From the NCBI GenBank assembly GCA_963708575.1, contig CAVPTB010000007.1, positions 186,001-250,000 of the forward strand: 64,000 nt of DNA, read 5' to 3'. Shown here in pieces: positions 18,251 through 27,026 of this stretch. This stretch comes from DASVWZ01 sp963708575. GTDB taxonomy: Bacteria; Acidobacteriota; Terriglobia; Terriglobales; Acidobacteriaceae. The notes under the pieces were generated by a model, which saw only the letters and a program-made list of their open reading frames with translations, did not search any database and was not told where the DNA came from. The position numbers and the translations under genes were made by a program. Within the stretch, counting starts at the first letter, position 1; every line of letters begins with the position of its first letter.

Positions 18251-19420
18251 ATGAAATCTACCCGTTTCTTCGTTCGACATGGTCGGCGCCTGACTCTCAT
18301 CCTGCTCGCGCTCGTTCCGTTCATCTGTGCAGCCCAGCCAGCGGACCAGCAGAATCTCGTCTATGTCGGCACTTACACCGAACATGGCAGCAAGGGAATT
18401 TATGCCTACCGCTTCGACTCCGTTACCGGCAAGCTGAGCCCGCTGGGCCTCGCCGCCGAAAGCGTTCAGCCGTCTTTTCTTGTGGTCGATCCCGGCGGCC
18501 GTTTTCTTTACGCTGTAAACGAGGTCGATAAATACAATGGCCATCCCACCGGCGCAGTCAGTGCATTCGCCATTCACTCCGACACGGGGAAGCTTTCTTT
18601 GTTGAACCAGGTTTCCTCGCACGACCCTGGTCCCGCCCATATCGTTCTCGATCGCACCGGCAAGTACGCGCTGGTTTCGAACTATAACCTGGGCAGCGTG
18701 GCCGTTTTTCCAATCATGCCGGATGGCAAGTTGGGTGATGCTACTTCGTTTGTGCAACACAAGGGATCCAGCGTGGATCCGGAGCGCCAAACAGGGCCTC
18801 ATGCACACTCAGCGGCATTTTCTCCCGATGACCACTTTGCGGTTGTCGCTGATCTCGGACTGGATCAGTTGCTGGTTTATCGCTTCGACTCAGAAAAGGG
18901 AATACTGGGAGCCCATCCACAGATCATTAAAGCCAATCCCGGCGCCGGCCCGCGGCACCTGGTATTCAGCTCCAACGGGCAATTCCTGTACGTGATCAAC
19001 GAAATGCAATCGAGCGTTGTCGCTTATTCTTACGACACTGCCAATGGCGCTCTGCACCAGATACAAAGTATTTCCGCGCTGCCGAAAGACTTTCATGGCG
19101 AAAACACTGCCGCCGAAATCGCCATCGATCCTTCGGGTGGTTTTCTCTTCGCCTCAAATCGCGGAGACGATAGCCTTGCCGTGTTCGCCATTGATTCTGG
19201 GAGCGGTAAGCTCACCTACGTCGAGACTGATTCAACCGGCGGCAAGGCTCCTCGCCACTTCGCTATCGATCCGAGCAGTTCTTGGCTGCTGGCCGCGGAC
19301 CAGGATTCCGATAAGATTGTTGTCTTCCGTCTTGATCGCAAAACCGGGCATCTTACTCCGACGAAAGAAAGTGTCCCTATCTCCTCGCCAGTTTGTGTGA
19401 CATTCCTGTCCTCGCGGTAA
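18251..19420 (+). CDS. Secreted lactonase-family beta-propeller (6-phosphogluconolactonase/YbhE-like)
   Basis: 389 residues from ATG 18251, followed by a signal peptide ending ICAAQ. The propeller shows YVGTYTEHGSKGIYAYRFD, PSFLVVDPGGRFLYAVNEV, GPHAHSAAFSPDDHFAVVADLG, and GPRHLVFSSNGQFLYVINE; these match the Pgl (YbhE) lactonase family, including the conserved His of the PHAH segment. Cytoplasmic relatives hydrolyse 6-phosphogluconolactone; this one has an export signal, so an extracytoplasmic sugar lactone (for instance an aldonolactone or uronolactone) is more likely. It sits 35 bases after the transporter, probably in the same operon. Confidence 0.8.
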   Translation: MKSTRFFVRHGRRLTLILLALVPFICAAQPADQQNLVYVGTYTEHGSKGIYAYRFDSVTGKLSPLGLAAESVQPSFLVVDPGGRFLYAVNEVDKYNGHPTGAVSAFAIHSDTGKLSLLNQVSSHDPGPAHIVLDRTGKYALVSNYNLGSVAVFPIMPDGKLGDATSFVQHKGSSVDPERQTGPHAHSAAFSPDDHFAVVADLGLDQLLVYRFDSEKGILGAHPQIIKANPGAGPRHLVFSSNGQFLYVINEMQSSVVAYSYDTANGALHQIQSISALPKDFHGENTAAEIAIDPSGGFLFASNRGDDSLAVFAIDSGSGKLTYVETDSTGGKAPRHFAIDPSSSWLLAADQDSDKIVVFRLDRKTGHLTPTKESVPISSPVCVTFLSSR

Positions 19421-19515
19421 ACGCGAACGCCCAAAGATGTGATTTAATTCGGTTACTTGACGCTGAGGATCCGTCTACCCCCAGCGCAGCCAGCCTACCG
19501 TGGGGATGGTACTGA

Positions 19516-20595
19516 ATGAGATGGCAAAGACGTGTCCGTCGGAATTACAAACGAGCCCTTGTATTAATTTTCTGCGTCGCGCTTGTCGCTTGTCGTTCGC
19601 ATCAAGGGTCTAAGACGCCGGCGATCGAATTCACCAAAATTCCTCCGGAGGCCGAGGGCGGCCGGGAGCGAGTCGATACGATTTCGGGACGGGTGACGGG
19701 TGCTCGTCCCGGCCAACAAATCGTCGTTTATGCTCGCAGCGGGCCTTGGTGGGTACAGCCTTGGCCTGACCAACCCTTCATCAAGATTCAATCTGATTTG
19801 ACCTGGACCACTCCTACTCATCTTGGACATCAGTATGCGGCGTTGCTCGTGGAACCGGGATATCACCCTCCCGCGACCATGGACGCGGCTCCGACAGTAT
19901 CGGGTGCGGTGGTTGCGGTCGCGATCGTGAAAGGCGTTGGATTTCTTCCGACGGCGACCAAGCCACTTCGTTTCGGCGGATACGATTGGGCCGTTCGTAC
20001 TATTCGCAGCGATCGTGGAGGGATGAACAATCCCTACGATCCCGACAACGCCTATACAGACCCGAGCGGGGCGTTACATCTCCGAATCAAAAAGAAAAAT
20101 GGCGTCTGGACCTGCGCCGAGATGAAGCTCACGCGCAGCCTCGGATACGGAACCTATTTGCTGACTGTCCGGGATACCGCTCACTTGGAGCCCTCGGCTA
20201 TTTTTAGCCTCCATACGTGGGACGACTACGGCGATGAGCACTACCGCGAACTCGATCTGGAAATTGGCCGGTGGGGGGATCCTGACAACAAGAACGATGC
20301 CCAATACGGCATTCAACCTTTTTATGTCCCGGGGAATCTCGTTCAATTTTCTCAGCCGGCTGGCACTTTGACTCACTCGATTCGTTGGGAATCTGGACGC
20401 GCGACCTTCAAGACCGTGCGCGGTTCCGACAATCGGGCTGGAGTTCCTGTGGTTTACGAACACGCATTCGAATCAGGCGTTCCGTCGGTGGGTGAAGCCA
20501 GGGTAGTGCTGGACTTATATGTCGTTGCCAGCAACAAGAGCCCCTTGCAAAAGGACACAGAGGTTGTCGTTGAGAAATTTGAATATCTGCCATGA
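19516..20595 (+). CDS. Lipoprotein with GH16-like jelly-roll domain
   Basis: 359 residues. A basic N terminus and LIFCVALVAC form a lipobox with Cys26, so the protein is probably anchored to a membrane. The middle (about 155-330) looks like a laminarinase-type concanavalin fold: GTYLLTVRDTAHLEPSAIFSL, then ELDLEIGRWGD, in which Glu245, Asp247 and Glu249 fit the GH16 catalytic E-x-D-x-E spacing. Typical GH16 flanking residues are not otherwise clear, and I do not recognise a named family. Its place after the lactonase and before the sensor kinase supports a polysaccharide role. It may be a binding protein rather than an active enzyme. Confidence 0.6.
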   Translation: MRWQRRVRRNYKRALVLIFCVALVACRSHQGSKTPAIEFTKIPPEAEGGRERVDTISGRVTGARPGQQIVVYARSGPWWVQPWPDQPFIKIQSDLTWTTPTHLGHQYAALLVEPGYHPPATMDAAPTVSGAVVAVAIVKGVGFLPTATKPLRFGGYDWAVRTIRSDRGGMNNPYDPDNAYTDPSGALHLRIKKKNGVWTCAEMKLTRSLGYGTYLLTVRDTAHLEPSAIFSLHTWDDYGDEHYRELDLEIGRWGDPDNKNDAQYGIQPFYVPGNLVQFSQPAGTLTHSIRWESGRATFKTVRGSDNRAGVPVVYEHAFESGVPSVGEARVVLDLYVVASNKSPLQKDTEVVVEKFEYLP

Positions 20596-23500
20596 GGGCT
20601 ATGCTGGAAGGAATTGGCCGCTCAGGTTGCTCTTCGCGGTGGTCGCCGTCCTGTGCCTTTCGGCGCTTGCGTGGTCGATCGATCCTAACCGCCCAATTTC
20701 TCAATACATTGGCGATCACTGGGGTAGCGAGAGCGGATTTCCTGGAGGCTCAGTCAACGCCATTGCGCAAACCACCGACGGATACCTCTGGATCGGGACC
20801 GACAGGGGATTGGTTCGGTTCGACGGTTTGAACTTTCGCATGTACCAGCACGCGACTCCGGGGACGCTGGCGATTGGCCCGGTTGTCGGGTTGGTGGCTG
20901 ACTCCGAAGGCAGCCTTTGGATCGTTTTGCAAAGCACCAAAGTCCTTCGCTACCGAGACGGGAAATTTGAGCCAGGCCGCGACGAAGCGGAATTTGCGAT
21001 CACCTCGGTTTACAAAGAACCGAAAGGGGAGTTTCTGCTTTCGTCCCTGGTGATCGGCGCGCTACGTTACAACGCTGGCAAGTTCGTAACCCTCACTTCA
21101 CCAGAGCAACTGCCCAGCTCTCTCGTCAACACGCCTCTGGAACCGACCAGCAGCGCAGCGACTCGGTCCAATTGGTCCACTGGAGTGGAGACCCATCGAC
21201 TGGCGCCGCCCAACTCGCCCGTTATCTCAATGACCGAAAGTGCCGACGGCACGGTGTGGCTGGGCACTCGGGACCGTGGTCTATTTTTCGTGAAAGACGG
21301 GAGAATCTCGTCCATAACAGGCAGACTACCCGACACCAAGGTGAACTGCATTCTGCCCCTGAATGATGGAGAGCTCTGGATAGGCACCGACAAGGGAGTT
21401 GTGCATTGGAACGGAAACGAAATTACCGACAAAGACGTGCCATCCATGCTCCGACACGATCAAATTCAGGTTCTGCTGCGCGATCACGATTCCAATATCT
21501 GGGTTGGCACAGCCCAAGGACTCGTCCGGTTCAATTCTGGAGGACTTGCGGTTGACTCCAGCTCACACGCATCGGTAACGGCAATCTTCGAAGATCGCGA
21601 AGGAAATGTTTGGACCGGTGGTCCACGGGGCCTAGAACGCCTGCGAGACAGCGCTTTCGTTACTTTCTTGCTAGCTGACGGGCTGCCATCAGAAAACAAT
21701 GGACCGGTTTACGTTGACAGCGAAGATCGCGCGTGGTTCGCTCCTCTTGAAGGCGGTTTGTACTGGTTGAAGGACGGGGCGGTTGGAAAAGTGACTGAGG
21801 GAGGACTGCAACAGGACGTTGTCTATTCAATCAGTGGTAACAAAAATGAACTGTGGATCGGGAGACAACTGGGCGGGCTGACCCATCTGCGTTACAACGG
21901 TGGCCGGCTTGTTTCCGAAACGTACACGCAGGCGAATGGCTTGGCCCAGAACGGCGTTTATGCCGTTCACCAGAGTCGCGATGGCACTTTGTGGGCCGGA
22001 ACCCTAAGCGGCGGAGTGAGTGCCTTGCGGAACCGCAGATTCACGACTTACACCACAGCCGAGGGGTTGGCTTCCAACACAGTTACTACAATTGCCGAAG
22101 GTCCGGATGGAAAGATCTGGTTTGGAACGCCGGCCGGGCTGAACGAGTTTGCAAACGGCCAGTGGCGGGTCTATACACCACGCGACGGATTGCCTTCACC
22201 GGAAGTGAACTGCCTCCTCGTCGATTCGGACGGGGTGCTCTGGATCGGCAGCTCCGCCGGACTGGCTTATCTGAATTCCGACCGTGTTCAGGTTCCGCGC
22301 GAGCCCGAACTGCTGCGCGGACAAATCCTCGGCATAGCAGAGGACCGAAGTGGATGGCTATGGATCGCAACTTCCAATCACATTCTGCGCGTCAATCGCA
22401 GTGGCTTGCTAAAAGGGGACGCACTCGGGGACTCCGATGTACACGAGTATGGCTTGTCCGACGGTCTTCGCGGCGTCGAGGGCGTCAAGCGACACCAATC
22501 GGTGGTTGGAGATCCCTTAGGCAGAATTTGGTTCTCCATGAACCGCGGGCTGTCCGTCGTCGACCCGAATCGAGCCGCCGCCGCTTCACCTCCAGCGTTG
22601 GTGCACGTTGAGGCTATGTCTGCGGACGGTAACCCGATCGACTTTCGAGGTCCAATCCGCATTTCTTCTTCCCGTCAGAGAATCACGTTCGGCTACGCGG
22701 GTTTGAGTCTTTCCAATTCAGAGCGCGTTCGCTATCGCTATCGGCTCGAAGGCTTCGACCATGGATGGAGCGAAGCTGTAACCACACGGGAGACGATCTA
22801 TACCAACCTCGCGCCCGGCCGGTATGCCTTCCGCGTAATGGCCTCGAATAGCGATGGACTGTGGAACGGAGCAGAGGCCACCTTCCCCTTCGAAGTTCAG
22901 CCGATGTGGTGGCAAACGTGGTGGTTTCGTGTTTCGGTGCTGCTCTTGCTGGGTTTTTTTATATTGCTCGTCTATCGCCTTCGCATGCGTCAGTTGACTC
23001 AACAATTAAACGTTCGCTTCGAAGAGCGTCTTGCCGAACGCACTCGTATTGCCCAGGACCTGCACGACACGCTCTTGCAAGGTTTTCTCAGCGCGTCCAT
23101 GCAACTCCACGTTGCGGATGATCAACTGTCGGTAGCGTCGCCGGCAAAACCTATCGTGGGCCGTGTTTTGGACCTTATGGGACGAGTGATCAATGACGGA
23201 AGGAACGCCGTGCGTGGTCTGCGATTGTCGAGTACGGAATCGGGCGATCTGGAGCAGGCTCTCTCCCGCGTGCCGCAAGAGCTTGCGATCCAGCAGGAGG
23301 TCAACTTCCGCCTGGTGGTGGAAGGTCAAGTCCGGCCCTTACACCCGCTCATTCGCGACGAGGTCTATCGCATTAGCCGTGAAGCATTGGCGAATGCCTT
23401 CCGCCATTCCCAGGCCAACGGCATTGAAGTCGAGCTAGAATATGCCGACAATCAATTGCGCGTCGTGGTCCGCGATAATGGATGCGGAATTGATCCACAC

Positions 23501-23740
23501 GTTCTCAGCGTGGGACGGGATGGACATTGGGGTTTACCGGGCATGCGCGAACGTGCGGAAAGGATCGGCGCTAGACTCAAAGTTTGGAGCCGTGCCGAAG
23601 GTGGAACTGAAGTGGAGCTTTCTGTCCCGAGCCACGTCGCTTTCCCTTCCTACCCGTTCCGTCGTCGAGGATGGCTACCGTGGCTGCATTTCGCACGTGA
23701 GCGGGGCAACTCCGCCAGAAAGATGCAAGATCATGACTGA
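20519..23740 (+). CDS. Beta-propeller sensor histidine kinase (Reg_prop, Y_Y_Y, HisKA_3)
   Basis: 1073 residues from ATG 20519, overlapping the previous gene by 77 bases; the start is uncertain. A hydrophobic signal segment (about 38-52) precedes roughly 14 propeller repeats of the two-component regulator type (DGYLWIGTDRGLVRFDG, DGTVWLGTRDRGLFFV and others, to about residue 690), then a Y_Y_Y domain (about 700-790), one membrane helix (WFRVSVLLLLGFFILLVY), a HisKA_3 dimerisation domain with His849 in AQDLHDTLLQGF, and an ATPase domain with RDNGCGID and GLPGMRERA. Periplasmic propellers of this type in Bacteroidetes bind oligosaccharides. The response regulator overlaps its end by 8 bases, so they form a pair that likely controls the carbohydrate locus. 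Confidence 0.85.
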   Translation: MSLPATRAPCKRTQRLSLRNLNICHEGYAGRNWPLRLLFAVVAVLCLSALAWSIDPNRPISQYIGDHWGSESGFPGGSVNAIAQTTDGYLWIGTDRGLVRFDGLNFRMYQHATPGTLAIGPVVGLVADSEGSLWIVLQSTKVLRYRDGKFEPGRDEAEFAITSVYKEPKGEFLLSSLVIGALRYNAGKFVTLTSPEQLPSSLVNTPLEPTSSAATRSNWSTGVETHRLAPPNSPVISMTESADGTVWLGTRDRGLFFVKDGRISSITGRLPDTKVNCILPLNDGELWIGTDKGVVHWNGNEITDKDVPSMLRHDQIQVLLRDHDSNIWVGTAQGLVRFNSGGLAVDSSSHASVTAIFEDREGNVWTGGPRGLERLRDSAFVTFLLADGLPSENNGPVYVDSEDRAWFAPLEGGLYWLKDGAVGKVTEGGLQQDVVYSISGNKNELWIGRQLGGLTHLRYNGGRLVSETYTQANGLAQNGVYAVHQSRDGTLWAGTLSGGVSALRNRRFTTYTTAEGLASNTVTTIAEGPDGKIWFGTPAGLNEFANGQWRVYTPRDGLPSPEVNCLLVDSDGVLWIGSSAGLAYLNSDRVQVPREPELLRGQILGIAEDRSGWLWIATSNHILRVNRSGLLKGDALGDSDVHEYGLSDGLRGVEGVKRHQSVVGDPLGRIWFSMNRGLSVVDPNRAAAASPPALVHVEAMSADGNPIDFRGPIRISSSRQRITFGYAGLSLSNSERVRYRYRLEGFDHGWSEAVTTRETIYTNLAPGRYAFRVMASNSDGLWNGAEATFPFEVQPMWWQTWWFRVSVLLLLGFFILLVYRLRMRQLTQQLNVRFEERLAERTRIAQDLHDTLLQGFLSASMQLHVADDQLSVASPAKPIVGRVLDLMGRVINDGRNAVRGLRLSSTESGDLEQALSRVPQELAIQQEVNFRLVVEGQVRPLHPLIRDEVYRISREALANAFRHSQANGIEVELEYADNQLRVVVRDNGCGIDPHVLSVGRDGHWGLPGMRERAERIGARLKVWSRAEGGTEVELSVPSHVAFPSYPFRRRGWLPWLHFARERGNSARKMQDHD

Positions 23741-24362
23741 AACCGCGCGCATTCGAATCCTTTGTGTGGACGACCATCCCTTGCTGCGGGAGGGAATCGC
23801 TACCGTCATCAATAATCAGCTTGACATGGTGATGGTGGCCGAAGCCCCCGACGCTCAACAGGCAATCGAACTGTTTCGGAAGCACACACCCGACGTCACT
23901 CTCATGGACCTTCGCCTTCCAGGCATGAATGGCATTGATGCAATGATTGCCATCCGGAACGAGTTTCCCGAAGCTCGGATCATCATTCTGACCACATTCG
24001 AAGGCGACGTGGAAATTCAACGCGCCCTGGAAGCTGGCGCTCGCGCTTATATGCTCAAAAGCATGCCTCCCAAGGAAATGGTGGAAGCGATTCGCCAGGT
24101 CCATGCCGGGAAGAAGCGAATTCCTCCGGAGATCGCAAATCATCTCGCGGAACATTACAGCGACGAACCGCTTACCGGCCGCGAGATCGAGGTACTTCAG
24201 CAGATTGCCGGCGGAAACCGCAATCGGGATATCGCCGAAAAGCTTTTTATATCGGAAGAAACGGTGAAGGTTCACATCAAACACATCATGGAAAAACTCG
24301 GCGCAAGCGATCGCACCCAGGCTGTCGCCATAGGCTCGCGCCGGGGGATCATTCAACTGTGA
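23733..24362 (+). CDS. NarL/FixJ-family response regulator
   Basis: 209 residues. The reading frame opens earlier, but ATG 23733 inside the kinase stop region (ATGACTGA overlap) is the natural start. Receiver domain (about 1-120) with VDDHP, phospho-acceptor Asp59 in LMDLRLPG, a Thr in LTTFEG and Lys in MLKSMPP; a LuxR-type helix-turn-helix follows (about 145-205, LTGREIEVLQQIAGG and EETVKVHIKHIMEKLG). All phosphorylation residues are intact. Being translationally coupled to the propeller kinase, it is very probably its partner and acts as the transcription factor for the surrounding sugar genes. Confidence 0.9.
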   Translation: MTETARIRILCVDDHPLLREGIATVINNQLDMVMVAEAPDAQQAIELFRKHTPDVTLMDLRLPGMNGIDAMIAIRNEFPEARIIILTTFEGDVEIQRALEAGARAYMLKSMPPKEMVEAIRQVHAGKKRIPPEIANHLAEHYSDEPLTGREIEVLQQIAGGNRNRDIAEKLFISEETVKVHIKHIMEKLGASDRTQAVAIGSRRGIIQL

Positions 24363-24395
24363 GCGGCTGAGCCTTCGGTCCGGCTGGGTGAGCCG

Positions 24396-26734
24396 TTACG
24401 GCGAAGCAATGTGCCCAAATCTGTAGGTAACGGTGAGGCTGGCATAAGAGGGTATCCGGACCCCGACAACTTCTGAAATATCGGAAGGGAAGAAATTCTC
24501 GATCGTTTGCCCGGTATAACCCGCCGCGATCAACATATTCACGCCCACATTCAGGCGTCCATCCCGAAACGGCCGAATGACCGCCGCCCGGAACTCCTTT
24601 ACCGGAGGCCCGGTGCATTCCTCGCTTAAGTCGGGAAACATCCGGTACCCAGCGGCTTGGTTCCAACGTATTCAAATTCGCCTCGTGCTTGAAGACGGAA
24701 GGGAAGCTTCTGAATTGTTCCCAGCAAGTCAAATATGGTCCTTGGTGCTTCGGGCGTTGGTAGTCCCGAGTAAAGGTCTCGGGCATCCGCTTTGGAGAAC
24801 GTCGCCAGCAGCGCAGCTTGGTGAAAGTTACGCCGCACCGCAATTGTCATGTATCGAAGCAGCCCCGGCCCTTGGTTTTCTTGCAACCCTGTGTCGGGAT
24901 CAAGCTGGGCTAAGGTCTGACTGGTTGTCACGTGGCCTAGGGTGAGGCGGACATCCGTGCCGCGCATAGTCTTGCTTGCTACGAGTTGGTACGAGTGGGC
25001 AGTACTTACTGGAGTGGGAGGGGTGTTTCCCGTGCCGACTCGAGGATCATTGGTGAAGAACGACTGGCCAAAACTCACTGAGACAAGCGGAGCAAACCGC
25101 CACTGATTCGGCAGAAACGAAATTGTGGCTTTTGGCGAGTTGACTCCCACCCATCGTTCGAAAGAATTTTCTGCATGCAGCAAGTCGTCGTTTGCGAAGT
25201 CAATTTCGTCTCGCCGCCATCCCAAGTAATAACGGAAGTGACGGGCCAGGGCGCCCTCCACCGCGATGTACGGAGAGATGGATCCTATCGTCACATCATT
25301 CGAGGTGACAGGTGCGAACGGACCATAGTAACCCGGGTTATCGGGATCGAAGAATCCGTAATGATCCAGATTGTCCCGGCGCGGAGCTTCTCGTTGGTAA
25401 TCCATTCCAGCCAATAAAGACAAGTGTTTGCTAAAGTGATTCACGTAGGCGACGCTTCCACCACCAACGGTGCGGAACTCGCTCTGCCTGATGAGCCCCT
25501 GCCCAAAATCCGAGTACAACGCAAGGTTGTAGGTCCGAAAAAAGCCCGACAGTTGTAATTGCTGGCTACCCGTCAATTGCCACTCGTCATTCAAGGCGAT
25601 GAGCGCTGTGTGAGTTTGATCTTTTTGCCGCGGATCGATGCTGTCCCTGTAATTTGGGAAATTGGCGTCTGCGGAATTCGCGGCATAGATCGGCACCAGT
25701 CCGGGGATATAGGAAAAGCCGTAGTAGCCAATCCCAAACAATGCGAGTCGATGCTGACGCAGGTGAAAAAATCTTTCACCATTAACTTTGTACTGTTGCC
25801 GGTGCTCTAAGCGATCCAAGAATCCGTTTCCATACGAACCGGAAACGGCGATCCAGGAATCGCGTGACGGGCTGAATCCCGCCACCATATCGATATCCCT
25901 GTAATCACCGGTGACTGCCAGGAAAGGGTCGAGGTGAGAGCGCAGCCCGTAGGTCGCAGCAAGATTTACAGAGTGATTGCCCTCGCGGACATTGAACGCC
26001 CCGCCATCGACCTCTGCGCTTTCCAGCACTTCAGGAATGAACATATTGGGGTCAGAATAGCCATTTCCGTGCGCGTTCGCGGAGAGATTGTTAGGTACGA
26101 GATAACTGCCTACCGCGATGTATTGCGCAATCGGTTCCCCGTGATCTCCTGCGACACCCGGAGCAAAGTATTGTGGCGCTTTGATTCCGCTCGAGGCTGT
26201 CTCAATGGGATATCCCGGAATGGAGACCGGCGCTCCCGGTCGCCCCGGATTCGCATCCAGCAAATCCTGTCGCACGAAGACTTTTTCAGCCGGGTCGGGA
26301 GAGAGGACATCCGAGTCATTTACGTCAGCCGTGACAGTTAGACTCTCGGCGCGGGATGCAAGCGCACCCATCCGGATTTCGATTGGCGATTCTATTCTGA
26401 GACGAGTATCCACTCGAACAGTGACGGAGCGGAATCCTTGTACGCTTGCGGTCAGACTGACCTCTCCGTCGGCATTTACCTTGATTTGGAACGTTCCGTC
26501 GGGCCCGGAGAGACCTCGCCCCACGATTCGGTCGTGGCTCTCACATACTACCGATGCGCCGGGCAAGACATTTCCCTGAGGATCAGCTACGCGACCTCGT
26601 ATTGCGCTCTCCTGAGCGGCGAGAAGTGGCACCGCCAGAACGAGCAATAGCAGTGCGAATGTCCTGATCGGAAACGGAGTTCGGCGGTTTTCCTCATTGG
26701 TCCATCGAACCCTACCATGCGGTGCCTTCATCAC
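24396..26734 (-). pseudogene. TonB-dependent receptor broken by a one-base frameshift
   Basis: The first 702 codons (26734 to 24626) encode a signal peptide, a carboxypeptidase-regulatory-like domain (SAIRGRVADPQGNVLPGASV), a plug and most of a beta-barrel, but stop at GTKPLGTGCFPT. The barrel end is present in another frame just beyond, from YRMFPDLSEECTG to YASLTVTYRFG, terminating at 24396. Adding one base in the CCC run at 24648-24650 (GGG on the coding strand) joins the two into a 779-residue receptor. It is therefore either a recent frameshift mutation or a sequencing error in a homopolymer. The GTG at 26734 is directly followed by an ATG, either of which may start it. The original role was presumably uptake of a locus-specific oligosaccharide or chelate. 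Confidence 0.85.
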
Positions 26735-26968
26735 GTTTTCGAACTCTCCGTCCTATCTCCGGAACGGTAACATGCCTGGAGCCTTCTCCATAAGCCGTGC
26801 AATTCATTACAGGGGAAACCCAAGAATTGGCGCCAGATGAGCCGGGGTGCGTCAGCGATCATAGTCGGCGGACGCGAAGACTCGAAGCGCATCGAGGATA
26901 GGGGCGATCGGTTCGGCAAGGGCAACTTTCGATCGCGTGAAAAAGGGGAACTGTCATCCTAACGCGAA

Positions 26969-26998
26969 CGAGGAACCAGCCAACTGACTGGTTCCTCG
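26969..26998 (-). terminator. Hairpin downstream of the YXWGXW gene
   Basis: An 11-bp perfect stem (CGAGGAACCAG / CTGGTTCCTCG) with an 8-base loop lies 28 bases beyond the stop of the next leftward gene. There is no strong U tract after it, so termination strength is uncertain; it may instead protect the mRNA end. Confidence 0.5.
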
Positions 26999-27026
26999 CC
27001 CGGCTAAAAAGAAAATCGGGTTTGAC

